A DNA stretch of 64,000 nucleotides from Plectrocnemia conspersa (GCA_009617715.1 VTFK01000171.1:682001-746000); one strand, 5' to 3'; shown: positions 48,401 through 62,343, counted from the first letter of the stretch. Numbers and translations: made by a program. The notes: a model not told the origin generated them from the letters alone.

Positions 48401-49031
48401 GAACGTCGTGTAAGTTTCAGAAATCAGTCAAAGACCCTGCGGTAATCTTATATACGCCAAGTTAGCTGGATTAAAAATGTTCACGTCTAGGTTTACGATG
48501 ATTTAGTTTTCCGTATTGTTATATTGTAATTTTAGTTTATAAATAATATACTAGCAAAATCATTTTTATTAGTATTATATTTATGTATTAATAGATATAT
48601 TTATCATAAATTAAAAATACACAGTAAACTGCTATTTTTTTATAGCATTAAATCGTAAAGCAGCGGTATTAGTTAGAAATTGCACCGCAAATTAGCAAAA
48701 ATTATACAATTTTTTTTCATGAATAAACCTAAAGAATTCTGACAACTGTATTCTGGTATTGAAATTAGCAACCAGTTTTATATTTTGATTTGACACATGT
48801 GTAAAGAAAAAATTCAATATAGCAATTATTTAAAAAAAATTCGGATTTTTTTTTATATTACGTACATGAAAAAAATCATTTATTTTTTTTATTTTACTGT
48901 TTTAGTCAGTTAGGTGATATTTTTGCACCCTTTAATAAAAAGATCTTTTAGTTTTTCATTATTATGCAAAAAAACTTGTTAGCCTTATTGTAATTTTTAG
49001 TATATATTCTATATTAATAAGTGACAATAAG

Positions 49032-49093
49032 ACTAACAATCATTAAATGTGTTTTATATATTTATGTATATAATTCATTTAATGATTGTTAGT
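49032..49093. repeat. Perfect 18-bp inverted repeat, 26-base loop
   Basis: ACTAACAATCATTAAATG at 49032-49049 is fully complementary to CATTTAATGATTGTTAGT at 49076-49093. It sits in low-complexity AT sequence; the element type is unknown. Confidence 0.85.
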
Positions 49094-51227
49094 GTTTTTA
49101 TATGAAAAATTATTTCTTTTCAAATAAGTGTTTTTAGGACAATTAACTTTTGATACTAACATGATTTTTTATTTCACATAGCAAATTGACTTCGCTTGAG
49201 CCAAATAATAACTGTTATTATTCATGAAAAAAATAAGTATGTAAATTAGAAAATTTTAACGGATATTAAAGTTCTTGATTTGATATAAAGTTGTATTTTA
49301 CTATTAAAAATTAAGTATACAGGTTGATTTGATTTTCAATTTCAAGCAAGTTTTTTAAATTGAAAATATAAAATAATTAGATTAGCAGCAATCGGAGTGT
49401 TTAATTGTACGAATTTCGAATTGGAGAAAGTCTCCAGGTCGTAATGTAAATCGTTAATTAATGGAGGCAGTCAATGGTTCAAGGTTGACTTGATCCGATT
49501 ATTAATTATAGCTCATCGAGGCGATTCTTCCACTTTGCAGACGTAACGAGGTCCTGTTCTCCCCAGACAGCACCAATACCCATTGTCAGGGGGTGGTAAA
49601 TAAGGCAAATGAGTTCCCGGAGGGTAAATTAATTAAGAGGCTGCTTAAAATGCCTCAGCTCCCCTCAAATTGTTGGCAACTTCATTGCATGTTTTATCGC
49701 GTTGTACGACGGCAGTCTTTAAAGAATTCGCCTGGATTGCAGAATGTTCCATTGAGATTTCCAAAGTTGTCGATGAATAATTATGATTATTATAAATTCT
49801 TTGGATGCGCTTGAAACTTTAGCGTAGAATAAACTTGAAAGACAAAGAAAACTATAGTGTTATATCGAAGATGCGGCGGCTCCTTAAAACATGCCTTCTT
49901 TGAAATACTGATACAATTTGGCTACATTGAGTAAACAATTATAATAATTATATTATATTGTAGTTTTTATATTTAATGAAGTCTATCTAATATAAATTAT
50001 ATTACATATACAATATGTGCAATAATTTAAATTATGTTATATACATGCTGTCGTTGATTGATCTGGTACTGCTTTGTCGTGTTACCATGTCGTTTAAACT
50101 CTTGAAGGTTGAAGATGACGGCTTGGCTGAATTAAATTGGACGATCGAAGTGAAATTGACCGTTTAATTGAGCGAGTTTTGCCTGAACTGTCATATATTC
50201 TACGTTGAAGTGTGGAAGTGCCAAATGAAAGTCTTTATTAAAAGTGTACCAACGTCCCAACTTTTGTCTGATTCTTCAACTTTTTTTAAGTAATACACTG
50301 TCACATATTCATCAAAATATGTTACACAACACTCTCATTAAATATATTCAAACAATATTTCACGCCATTGACACAAAATTAATTTTCCTTTTCGAGCATC
50401 TTAACATCAATAACGATCGTCGTTAACATTTATTTAATGTTATCATGAATATAGATTTATCGCTGTTTAGCACCCAAAGGTTAAAACAATCCAGATCTAT
50501 GACGAAAGAAATTATTATCGTTTCAATCTTACCGTCATGGGTTTATTTTTAGCGTACAGTGTGTAGTTTTTTCAGATGGGTTAGTAGTCATTATTTTTAA
50601 ATCGTTGGTACTTATGTCATTGGTGATGCTTAACAGGAGGTGTAGTAAAGTTAATTGTCCCTGTAGCAAAGTAGTAGTAGTGGAGTCGAATGTGTGTAGT
50701 CCGGTTTTGTTACTGTGCTATTTACACGTTTCGTCAGTGTGAGCTCGCCGTGCCTCCACTACGTACGTTAGTAGGAATCAGATGACTGCGGATGCACGTC
50801 TACTAGATTTAAAGAGCGCGTGTGTTGTGTGGGTGCGCGGGTTTCTTGTAATAGATTTTTCTACCCAAATGGGTGGTCGCAATAGTATATAATAAAACTT
50901 CTCACTTCCTTTTCTTACTTAGATAATGATGCTGAGAAAGCATTAATACTAATCGTGACTATAAATTTTATTCTATTTAAAATAATATTTTAAATCTAAA
51001 CTTTATAAAATGTTTTAATATGAGCTTTTTTAGGACCAAAAAATATTTTTAAAGCCTCTTTTTAAAAAACAGTTTTTTTATTTATAAACTTCATATAAAT
51101 CTTGTATTTGCTATATTTTTTGCAAACCATCTTAAAGCCTAATCCTTTAGTATTTTAAAATTCAATAATTAATTAACAAACAATTAATTTATCAGCAACA
51201 AAAATTTGTACCATAATTTTTTTTACC

Positions 51228-51530
51228 ATTAAGTTTCAACCATCTGCACAATTTGTTATAATTTAGAGGTCACTTCTATGATTATTACAAAATAGGAAAA
51301 GAGTGATTAATATGTCGCATAAACAAACAATACAGTCACAACACAATAAAAATATATTTCATGACCGAAAAATTGCGTTATTAGTTAGAAATATTGCATG
51401 GACGACCCATTAGCATATTCGTCTCAAGACAGTAATCATCCAGGAGTATTGCCTAAAATACTACTATTTGTTTGGAAAGGATGCGCGATAGACAATACAC
51501 TATAAACCGATCACTGGGATAACCATTAAG
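51228..51530 (-). repeat. Repeat family R1, blocks A and B, inverted copy
   Basis: On the minus strand block A (GTATTGTCTATCGCGCATCC, CCAAACAAATAGTAG, TGCTAATGGGTCGTCC) is followed by AATAACGCAATTTTTC and then block B (GTGACCTCTAAATTATAACA, AATTGTGCAGATGGTTG). This is the clearest case of A and B in one unit. Confidence 0.65.
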
Positions 51531-51589
51531 ATCGATTCTATTTTAGAGCGTAAATACATTTCATGTGTTAAAAAACGATACAAATGTAT

Positions 51590-51825
51590 TCATCTGCGAT
51601 ATCTTCATCATGTCTTAAATCATAATTATAAAAGACGTGACATTCGTCCCAGAAAAAAACGATGCCAGAGAGAAATCACAGCAGCAGAAACGAACCAGGA
51701 GACTACATCGACGCAAGGGACATCAGTGGTTCGTTCAGAAAGCATCACGAAAACACATTTTGAGAAATCATAGCCGACAATAATACAACTCGGCATGGCA
51801 ACGAACACTCTCTGACTTCTAATAC
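51590..51825 (+). pseudogene. LINE ORF2 C-terminal relic, copy 2
   Basis: The segment from 51690 matches the plus-strand LINE relic at 26370-26500 (GGGACATCAGTGGTTCG, AGCCGACAATAATACAACTC, GGCA.CGAA). The peptide RDISGSFRKHHEN parallels [12 protein letters not shown] of the other copy. It ends near 51825 where similarity stops. Confidence 0.5.
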
Positions 51826-54404
51826 CTGCCTAATAATATATTGACGGAACACCATATTAGCAGTAAAATTATGATATAATATTATTATTTAAACACTGAT
51901 TGAATAAAAGAGAGAGAAGAAGCATTTGGAATAATAAATACGTTGACTATATTAATTTACGTATTTATTTGTGTTCTTTTACACAAAGTTATTAATGAAA
52001 TAAATTTTGCATCAAAAATTTAACGTAGTGTTAAATCGTATTAAAAACAAATATAAGGATAATAAGAAGTTCATATGAAAAAATAAAACGTGAAGTCAGA
52101 GTTGTTGAAAAAGTGGATTGGATAGTGATTTTCAAACGAAATGGATGTGATGAACTTAGCTTCAATGAAAATTTAAAAAAATAAAAGCAATTATTTAAGT
52201 TTCAAGTATTTTATAACTTCATTGATAAGAATTTAGTGCAAATATTGGGCGTTTTTTTATAATGCAAACAATTAAAAAATATTTGTTTGTATTTTGCAAA
52301 CTATTAAAATTGTTAAAAAATATGATGCGGACATTTAAAATCAGTGCTTAATGGTAAACAAACATTCTGAAGTGTTTACAGAGCAATTAAAATTTTAAAT
52401 AATGCAAGTAATAACATTTTCTTAATTCAGCGATGTCGATAAAATATATTTCGGACTTATTAATTTCAAAATATAATTGTATAAATAGCAGATTCTCTGA
52501 AGTGTATACAGCCTATTTATTATTTTTCAATTTGCCAGTTACTGTCGCAAATTCAACGTGCATTTAGCAATTTAAAATTAATTTAAGATTATAAAATAAA
52601 TTCAATAAATCAATCAATCTAGATTCAGTGAATTTGCGATATTATCAATTTAAAAAGCCCTGAAAATGTCATTGCAAAACATGATTACAGTTTTTGTAAA
52701 TGTAAAGGCGAGAAAGAAAGACTTTTTGTAACAAATAATAGTTAGGAACTTTTGCACGCGGAACAATTTTTTTTAACTACGACACCGTCTACATTTCTCT
52801 ATACACTATACGTGGATATTTATATATGCTTAAAAAATAAACTGTAACAAGCTTTTCTGACTCTCATTTGGCTTTAAAATCATACTATTTCGGCTTTAAA
52901 ACCTAAGAAAGTCATTGTCTTAACATAAGAATATGTAAGTAATGAATTATAGAAGCAATTTATTTTTTCGCACGGAAAATTAAATTTTGACGGTTATTTA
53001 AAACACATACGCCTAACGCCTAGAATACCCTTCACGTCACGCAAATTCTAGCGAAAAATATTAATTTTTAAATATACTTTTAAAAAAAGTCCAGTCTGTC
53101 CAAAATGATATCACATATAATTGCTCAAATAATAAGCTTGTTCTGATCAATTAAACAGTGCGATTATAACATTATTGCTTTAACCTTCTTATGTTCCATT
53201 TAAGGACTACATCCTGAGCACCGCAATCGAATTAGCGGCGTTTACTAAACGTTGCTACACGCGAAATAATCGGCGCGCGTAATATTTTTGGTAGAACGCG
53301 TGGTAGCAATTAATCATGGAGCATCGGGCGCCTCAGCGCGGGGGGCTCCCTTTTGTGTTCGCAAAGTGATTGCGCGAAATAACATCTAGTCGAGTGGCTT
53401 GTTGACTTATCGCGCAATGGGAAATAATTTCCAATTATAAAGATAACGGAGCGACGAAATGGCGGCTTTCAATCAGCAGAACGAGCGATTCAATTGCCGC
53501 TGGCTTTGTGCCATTGTCGAAGGATTTAGAGTCGAGAAAAATAAATAAAATACGCTATGCGCTCTCAAAATTGAAGGGCGAAATCAATGGCGTGCTCCTA
53601 AAAGTATTTACACAATGTATAAAAATGTCACACTCGAATAAACGTAATAGTTTTGACACGACACATTGTGTCTGGGTTATATTAACGCAGTCAAGTGTGT
53701 AATTTATAGCATTAAACGAAATTATTACATAGTAATTATTGAACGATTGGGTTTGGGGTTCGAGATTGTCTTTTGAGATCTTTAAGGGCTAAATTGACTA
53801 TCATTGCACAATGTATACATGGCCACTGATTTAAAATAAATATATTTGAAATGTAAAATAACTAAATGCCCAAAGAATCTGTCTTCAGATTATTAATAAA
53901 ATAAAAAGTTAACAACTCCTGCTATGTTAAAATAAAAATACTATCACCCATCCAAAAAAATGTGCTTCCGCATCGATAGCCAGTTGCAAGACGATGACGG
54001 AATGAGTCACTTTCTTGTGTGACAGAAGTTAAACGATGCGTTGTGACATAAAATATCCATAGCCAAAGAATTCACCAGGGTATCATGGCCAGGCAATACT
54101 TGGGGATATGACATTTCGCGTTATATTTAGAGGGTCGCATTCAACCAGAAACAAGGGGTGGTTCGGGGTGTCTTTCGCAAATTGAAACTTAATACTGAAT
54201 CTATTAGAGATCGCGTGGAAAGAAAAAAAAAAAAAAAAGTACGCATTAAGGGGGATGCGTTTCGTTGGGGAGGATGTGCACTTGAGTGCAGTTTGATTCA
54301 TCGCTTTCAAATACAGAGAAGCCATTAGCAGGCTGTTTACTGCACTTGTACGCGATGCATCAATTCATTGGCTCGAAATGGTTGTAGAATGATCTGAATG
54401 AATG

Positions 54405-54472
54405 TGAAGATTCAAAAGGCGACCAACTTCAAGGATTAAGTGAAGATGGTAAAAGGCGACCAACTTTAAGAT
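54405..54472. repeat. Two-copy direct repeat, about 36-base unit
   Basis: TGAAGATTCAAAAGGCGACC and TGAAGATGGTAAAAGGCGAC begin two adjacent copies that share AAAAGGCGACCAACTT. It lies at the 3' side of the mariner relic on the minus strand. Confidence 0.75.
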
Positions 54473-54479
54473 ACAGAAG

Positions 54480-54720
54480 ATGCTTTTTCAATCAAATATC
54501 AGCTGACATGTTTTTTTTGCTCAATCGTTTTGCATCCCATACATCTTGTTTTCAAGCCTTCCCAATATTCTTAATGTGTCTATGCATGGTTAAATCGGAC
54601 TGATTAGTTTTTCTGTCAGCTGATATTTGTGTATAATTTGATTCCATTTCTGCAGTGAGAACATCATTGTCTATCTTTGCTGGTCTTCCACATTCAAGAT
54701 TATTCTTGATATCGAAATAT
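54480..54720 (-). pseudogene. mariner transposase relic, N-terminal helix-turn-helix part
   Basis: The minus-strand frame reads LECGRPAKIDNDVLTAEMES, then a diverged stretch, then LTMHRHIKNIGKA, a stop, and KQDVWDAKRLSKK. This follows the layout of mariner DNA-binding regions: GRPxxID(E/D)..L...(I/V)E.N, then a second helix-turn-helix with S(T)(V/M)xRHLKxxGK, then the conserved W and L linker. Two in-frame stops and missing residues show that it is dead. It may or may not derive from the same insertion as 45360-45450. Confidence 0.6.
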
Positions 54721-54889
54721 ACAGTTTGAAATTATGAGGCACCTATCACTTTACAAATGTTTTAGTAACCATAGTTTCCGAATTATTTTTAAGAAATTCA
54801 TTTAACATGCGATTTCGTATAAATTGTTCACTTGGTAAAAATTGTACTATCGTAAATTTTCGGGCCCATTTTTTAAATATATAAATATG

Positions 54890-55435
54890 ACATAACACAG
54901 ATACGTATAATCCATCCAAGATGTTAGCGCTCATCATCGTTGTGTTGGAAATTAGGGTGCGTGTACGCATGCATGCATACATATACAGTTTTCCGCGAAT
55001 TTGTTTACACCGATAGGAGAACGTTACCAATACTAAATCAGGCTGTTTTAATGGTAGGGTGACCATACGTTGAAATTTGAATTAACAATTATAATGTGTT
55101 GTATATTTTTATTATTAATTATTGTCATGTTGTGTAATTTTGAATCAATGAAACAATTACTGTAATACTCTATTGGTATTTTTTAAAATATTATATTAAA
55201 CAGATATTCAACCTGGAGATTGATTCCAAAACGGCTATCATGTTTTTGAGTTAAATATGTATATAAATAAACAAAATAAGTAAGAAAGTGATATTTTACA
55301 CTTTCCTCAAGAAATGAATTAAAAAAGTAAAAATTAAATGCACTTGTAATTTCACATGGTCACCCTATTATTTTTCTCACCAATACTGTGACGATGAGCG
55401 TTCATATCTTGGACGGACTGTACTTAGGTATCAAC
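54890..55435. mobile_element. Foldback-type element with nested inverted arms
   Basis: The outer arms match in inverted orientation (left 54897-54945 with CCATCCAAGATGTTAGCGCT, right 55378-55430 with GAGCGTTCATATCTTGGACGG). Inner ends TAGGGTGACCAT at 55055 and ATGGTCACCCTA ending 55367 form a perfect 12-base terminal inverted repeat around a 313-base AT-rich core. The core ends with TA on both sides, compatible with a TA-duplicating element. The left outer arm has about 85 extra bases. Confidence 0.55.
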
Positions 55436-58400
55436 GGTCAAATTAAAACATAAATTAAAAAAGAATATTTTGGGATTACCTAATATAATATATCAACAAA
55501 TAACAAGACATGATTATGTTTTTAACATAGTGCTATATCCTATGCATGTAAAAAATATACATGAAAATTATATTTACAGTTAAAATAGTAAATACTAAAA
55601 ATAAGGCCATGTTAATAAACGCATGACAACATAAAATAAAATATCTGAATATAAAAAATGAATATTTAGGTGAGCTTATTGCATATAACAAATCAAAGTA
55701 TGCTATACGGTGGGTAGACGTAATTTTATTTATGTTGCTCGGTGGTAGAGAAGCTTTACAAGCGTTTTGCGGGAGTTTAAAAGGCGATTTGAAGTTTTTC
55801 TCTTATTTCCTTTTTGCTCACTTACATTCAAGTTCCTTTGACTTATACCACATTCGCCATCATCTACGAATACCCACATTGTTCGACAAACTTGCTCTCA
55901 ATACTCGCTCGAAAAGACTTTCGATTTGTTCCAGCGAAAAGTTTCAGTGAAAAAAATATATACTTATTTATATTTATTTAATTTAAAAGCTTTTCAAAAC
56001 GAAATGCTTTAATTTGTATTTGTGTGCCAATATTGTTTTTGACACATGTTGTGCAATACATTAAATTTTGTTTGGTTAAATGATTTTTTTGGAGGCAGGG
56101 CAAACTATTAAAGTCGCATTACCGACTCCAATTCGAATTTGAAGTCGCAAAGGCAAATATTTGTTTGGGTCTCGTCGCCGTCGCGCTATTTGCTCAACAA
56201 TTTCGTGAAATATGAAAAATAAACCGAACAAGAAACACACTTAATGCTTTTAGAGCCGTAACTTAATATTTTTCGAGGGTTTTAACTGTGAGAGCTATCT
56301 CGATTATTATTCAAGAATGTACATATATACATATTTTGACAGAAACATTAGGTTTTGAGGACCCCAATGTATAGAATTTAGAATAAATTCCTAATGCTTA
56401 TTAAATTAATTAAATAATATTGAATTATGATCACATAATACCTTTACGAATATTAAAGCCAAATTCAACACTTAACGCGAGGTCTTCTATATTTCTACAA
56501 TTAAATTACCCGACACTGATAACCTACTAAGATTACCAAAATACCCATGCTTTTAGTTGACCCTTAATATATTTGAAGTCGATTATCTCCAAACATGGGT
56601 TTGTTAAGTAGACCCTTAATATTATTAAAGCTTTATAAAATCCTGAATAATATAAAGTACTGTTTTTATATTATTTATTTAAATGTATTCGTTGCAGTTA
56701 CTTTTTATGCTATGTTTACATACACACCAAGTTGGATTCACGCATCCTGCGTAATCGTTCGTATTTTACGAGTATTTCAGAAAACTTTTTATAGTTTCAT
56801 CGTAGCAAACAAGAAGGGGAGAGCAGGTTGCGAGGATTTTCCTCGTCCACCCCCCGTCGGGTTGTTGGGGGTGGTTGGTCAGACTGGAGATAGATGCCTC
56901 CCCTTCGTCGGCATTAATCTTTAGCGCGCAACCGACCCCCCTACTAGTTGTACACCCACGTTTATAATATAAAAAAAATATCTTCCGAGTGGAATTGCTG
57001 TAGCCGAGATTGCACCACTAAATCAAGCCGTTTATAAAAACCGAAACAACGCAAAAAGGGAACCGAACGAGTTAATAGTTATCCTGGGGTGCTGGCAAAA
57101 AATAAGCGTTTAATAAATTCATATGATAGCACAGGGAGAAAAATGCATCTTTGTGAAACAAATGTTTTAATTAAAAGTTAAAAAAATATTTATGTACTAT
57201 AGAGACTGACCAAAATTGTGTATGTTTTTCTATATTCACTCTGATTGTTTAATACCCTGTTTGCAAAAAGAGACAAGATAGATAATGCAATTCATTGAAT
57301 AAAAATGCTACTAAAAATCAAATAATGATCAAATACTGAACGAGAATTGTTAATATTGTCGAAGTGACACGCGTTTCGTACAACAAAGGCTAGCATTGCT
57401 GCTAGATTATCAGATTTAAGACTTTTACTTTTGTTATGGATTTTTTAAGTAATTAATGGAAGGTAATATTTTTTTATAATGTTTCATGCATTAATTTTGG
57501 TAATTTTATAATGTCTTAATTTAAAAGTCATTACCAGCTGACTAAATATAAAATTAGTGCAATTAAAATGTGTTTAAATTAACAACCTTATTTGGTAATT
57601 ATATTAAAACCTTTAAAGAATTATTTTGTTATGACAAACGCAGTTTTCTATTACGTTTCTGTATATTAACTAAGCATACTGATTTATCAATGAATTTTAT
57701 TTCTCAAATTTCTCAAGAATTTTTGATAAATTTTGATTAATGAAAAAATGTATGTAATACAGTAAAGTATTGCAGATACATTATTACTATATTATAAAAA
57801 AAACTTTTTGGATTAGTGAAAAATAAAAATAAAATGCGTATTTTTTTGTTATCGGAGCAGGTTCTTAGATCACCAAAGCAAAAATAAAACCGCCGGCCGG
57901 TTAGAATAATATAAATCTCTAAAAACTTGTTGGTCATTCAAATACTTTCGATCTTCCGAGAAATTACGCATATTTTTACTAACACTGCCGGAAAGGTTTC
58001 TCATCTGAGTGTCTTCTTTTATTACTTAAGCAAAAATAAGACTAGTTTGAGTATTCATTTCTATTAAAACCTTCTAAGAAATATGCATATTAAGCATGAA
58101 CCTGCATTTAGTTATGCAGTGGTATAAAAAGGGCAGTAGTTTTAAATCTTTAAAAAATATTCGTATAAATTTAATTTTATATAATAAAAAATGCTTTATA
58201 AAATTTTTCGAGAAGAAACACTAATATAAACCATTAAGTTTCCGAAATTCGATATTTAATTATGTTTAACAAATAATACTAACACAACATAACACGTTTT
58301 TTCAATGCGTCATGTATTTATTTATATAATATATTTTCGTCCCATTTATTTATATATCTTTTGCTACTTCAGACAACATTTTTAAAGAAAGAATCGAATA

Positions 58401-58609
58401 TACTTTCATTGTGTATTTGCTTCCAGGAAAAATATATGTTGTTTCGAAGATCATTTATTAAATATGTAAAGGCTACAGATAGGCGCGTATGGTGAGATAT
58501 ATTTTTTTTCGCTCTTTTGCATGTTAAGTGACGAGAGTGAGTGAGAAAGAGTGGGCGTGCGGAACGCATGTAACGCACGGCTTTATCGGTCATCCACTCT
58601 CGTCATTAA

Positions 58610-58760
58610 CATGCGAGAGTGTATGAAATACTGTGTTCAGTTCCACTTTTGAGACAAATAGATCTTTCGTTCTGTTTGTTCAAAATGGTTATTAGAATGA
58701 CCACTAAATTATAACAAATTGTGCAGGTGGTTAAAACCCCCACGAAAATATCTGCAATTA
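58610..58760 (+). repeat. Repeat family R1, block B copy
   Basis: GAGAGTGTATGAAATACTGT, then GGTTATTAGAATGACCACTA, ATTATAACAAATTGTGCAGG and TGGTTAAAACCCC. It matches the copies at 33395-33530 and 63860-63990 in order, including the GTGTGAAATACT-type upstream block. Confidence 0.6.
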
Positions 58761-59534
58761 AAACGTATGTATACACAAATCAATAGACGTAACGTCAATA
58801 ACGCGTGTTATACATTTTTTTGTAGCATTATATAAGAAGAGTTGACCTAAAGTTTAATAAAAAGATCCTTTGAATTGGCCGAAGGCAAATGTTCGGTCGG
58901 TATCTTACAAATAATATGTTAAATTATTACTTATTTTATTTTCATATGTATATTAAATCATATTATTGCAGTAATAAAGTCTCTTAATAAAGGATACCGT
59001 ATAAGGTTATGCGTTTCCCCTATGTAAAATAAAACGGTCAAAGGGCATAAGTGCCTCATAAAACGCTGACTTTTGATCTGATATTTTATTTGTGACTCAG
59101 TGTTTTTAATCAAATAATATATATTAAATATAAATGCTTACAAAAAAAAGCGTAATAATAAATACTAAACATTAGAAGTGAATTTGAGAAACCTTGTTAC
59201 TTGTACATGCGCTCTTTTATTTAGTAAAACCTAACCTCCGAGACTACTAATGTTATAAAATTGATGACGAAGAAAATCTTCGCAATATTTGGGGAATATA
59301 TTTATAATATCTACAACTGAAGATTTTGCAAAATAGTTTTATTATAAAAAAATCATAGTTCCAAAAAAATTGAAGTAAAGATCAAAAATATACATTTCAA
59401 GCTTTTTGTGAAAAAATTCAGAAATTCCCATAACAATTGTAGATATATGTACTAATTATAATACATCTATAGATTATATTTGTCATCGTGATAACATAAT
59501 GACGAATTGATAAAAAAAAAACATATGCTAAATC

Positions 59535-59625
59535 ACCAATACACTCAAAAGTAAAGGGCAAAGATCGAACCCCTAAAAGTCGTGGGTGTTGACATGTCCG
59601 CTCGGTATTTAGTGTTCCCTGATAA
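59535..59625 (-). repeat. tRNA-like SINE head fragment
   Basis: The minus strand reads ACCGAGCGGACATGTCAACA, CCCACGACTTTTAGGGG, TTCGATCTTTGCCC, giving an A-box-like and B-box-like pair at tRNA spacing. The 5' half does not pair as an acceptor stem, so a functional tRNA gene is unlikely. Family differs from S1. Confidence 0.45.
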
Positions 59626-60317
59626 AAGCAATTAACGTTTATTAGAATAGATGGGACGGGATGAAGCACACCCTATTACAGTTCACTTTAATTTACTCTG
59701 TTTTTGTTCTCTTTAATCTGTATTGTTTCACTGTTGTCATGGTAAACTTATTAATCTACTTTGGTTCTGAATACCCACGACGACACCGAAACAATTAGAA
59801 TCCGCCGTCTATACAAAACCACCAACGAAATATATACCTATATGTATTGTGTCTATAATTACATTCTCGATGGTATGTGTATATATAGATCGAACGTTAT
59901 GTGATATACTTATTATAAATTTCCCATCATCTGTTTTTTGACGAATTTGAGCTAGATTGTAAATTTCGATAAACAAACTTTGGCTCGGCGGCAGTATCGC
60001 GATTAAAATTTTGAGTGAATAACCACTTTAACATTTTAATTAAGTTCACGAAAGCTCCATTATTGCTTTCATCTTTGGTCGATTTTAATAACCGCGATAT
60101 CGTCTTCGAATCTTTGCCGCTTGTCTTTTATTTTGTTTATTTATTCTTAAATCTGCTTTTTTTGTGATGAAAAAAAGTGGGAATAAAGGAATAGAAACAG
60201 CCTTGTGTCAATCCTGAATCTCGCTTCAAAATATAAATGAGAGAGATATGAAGCAAACAATACTACATTTTCATCGCTTTTCATTAATATAAAATAATTC
60301 AATATTTTATTAAGTTC

Positions 60318-60371
60318 TTTTAAAACATGTTAAAAGTGTAGCATATGCTTCACTTTTAACATATTTTAAAA
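60318..60371. repeat. 54-base near-perfect palindrome
   Basis: The arms TTTTAAAACATGTTAAAAGTG (60318-60338) and its inverse at 60351-60371 pair at 20 of 21 positions, and the 12-base centre contains the self-complementary AGCATATGCT. The whole block could extrude as a cruciform. No coding or family match. Confidence 0.85.
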
Positions 60372-62343
60372 ATAGCATAAAACATAAAATTTATAAAAAT
60401 TGTAGACCGATTATATATGTACATCCCCTATTTTTTTGCTGGCATATTTTTTTTCTTTTCAAATCATTTTTATGGTTGGAAAAATCCTAATATGCTTATG
60501 ACTTCAAAGAATTTATTATAATTTTATTTATAATATAAAATGTATATACAAAATGGTATTAGTAATATTTTAAGAACTTGTTCTGAACTATTTCAAACAT
60601 GCATCTCTTATTGAAAAAATAATATTAATATAAAATATGCAAAAGTTAATAAATAAATAATTATAAAAACAAATTTATGAAATTTGCTGTCATACTAATA
60701 AATTACTGAACGTGTTCTATCTACTTCATGTACTATTTGATTTTAATTTTTAAAGCAATTATAAAATAACACACTTTGCCCTGTATCATTATGATTAACA
60801 TCTATTGAATCCATCAAAAAATAGCGTAAAATAGCTGCCATTGCAGAATATTTTATTCACTATCTAGTGATTTATTTAGACTAAGACTTGAAAATCTCTA
60901 CAACATATTATATTAAAATTTATATATGTTTCATATATAAAAAAATAATTATTTTTTCAGTTGTGACAGTCCAAGTAAATAATACTTGAAATATTATTAT
61001 TGCAAAAAAATTAGATCACTTAATAGCGCTTAGCATAATTCGCAATAATTGTGTCAAAATTCAATGTATTAGCTTCTTTGTCATGTCCTCCCCAGCATTT
61101 TCCAATTAGTGTCCGACCCTCATTCGGCACCCCCCTAAATAGCGCCATCTAATCAGTCTTACAGCGGAGAGAGGAAATTGATTTTCACCTGAAGTAGCCA
61201 AGGGGCTGGATCACCTTTGAGGGCATCCATCCGCATGACTGATCAGACGATATGCGAGATCAAAAGTGTTGTTTAAATCAATAATGCAAATCGTTTGACC
61301 CTAATAATTTTCACTTTTTAGGTTCGGGAATTGACTTGTTCCAGATTAGCAAATAACCTTTGAATTGAATACTAAAAAAATATATTTTAGATTACATCTG
61401 ATGCAGTTAAAATATTGTATTTATAACAAACACATTTGTGTCATTTTAAATATATAAATAATAATTTGCCCAAATAACTACAATTTTTTTTCATTATTTT
61501 ATTACCGTATTTTGTTAAAAAATGTCCTTATTTTAGAATAATCAAAGTATTAATTACAATATTTGCAGGACAAAGTAATGATAACAGTTCCTAATAAAAA
61601 TAAATAAATTTATAAATATTATAAGTATGAAAGATAGAAAGGGAGGAAATGGATTATGATTGTCTTAGTTTTTTTTATAATATATTCTGCTGCATAATGA
61701 CATTAAGGATTTAAAGACTATAATAGCAAAAGTTTACAATTATTAAAATAAGTTTCCCAAATTCCAAAACTTTTCATTTCGTTGTTAATCATGATGAAGA
61801 CAAAGCAAAATGTTTTATACATTTATAAAAATAAGAAAATAGTTGTTTTAATATACACATATACAAAAAAAAGTTATATGCATGGGTTTATCGCTAGAAA
61901 AAGGGATAATTTATAAGCGAAAAAGGTAAGAAAGAAATCTAATGGAAAATATATTTTGTACACAAGTGTTATACTTTATAATATCTATATACTTAAGAAT
62001 AAGTAATTTTTATATAAATTGAGACTATTTACCTTAATAATAGAATTATCATATTAAGGATTAGATAAGTTCTTTAATTAAAATATCAAGATTGTTAATA
62101 TGCAGTTCATTAAGAAGTAAAAATAATTAGCTTAAATATATAAAAAATAGTACTATTGATATTTTGGCTTAGAACAAAGTGTTTGAACTTGGATTGATTA
62201 GGAATAATTTTTGTACGCTGTTTACGGACATTCAATTATTTTCTTATTATAGTGTCATATACTGTTTTAATATCTAGCAGAATCACATTGCTAATTTTTA
62301 TTTTAATTATTGAGCGTAAATGCTAAAAACATATTTGATATAG

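Noticed and set aside
49500..49640. Minus-strand stretch translating to GYWCCLGRTGPRYVCKVEES, which resembles the Y-W-C end of an Ig domain
   Set aside because: The residues after YWC do not follow the UNC-5 Ig1 pattern, and I saw no compatible acceptor or phase 1 donor leading to the Ig2 exon. The patch is more likely a GC-richer non-coding element.
59535..59625. Possible tRNA gene on the minus strand
   Set aside because: A- and B-box-like motifs are present but the ends cannot pair, so a SINE head is more likely.
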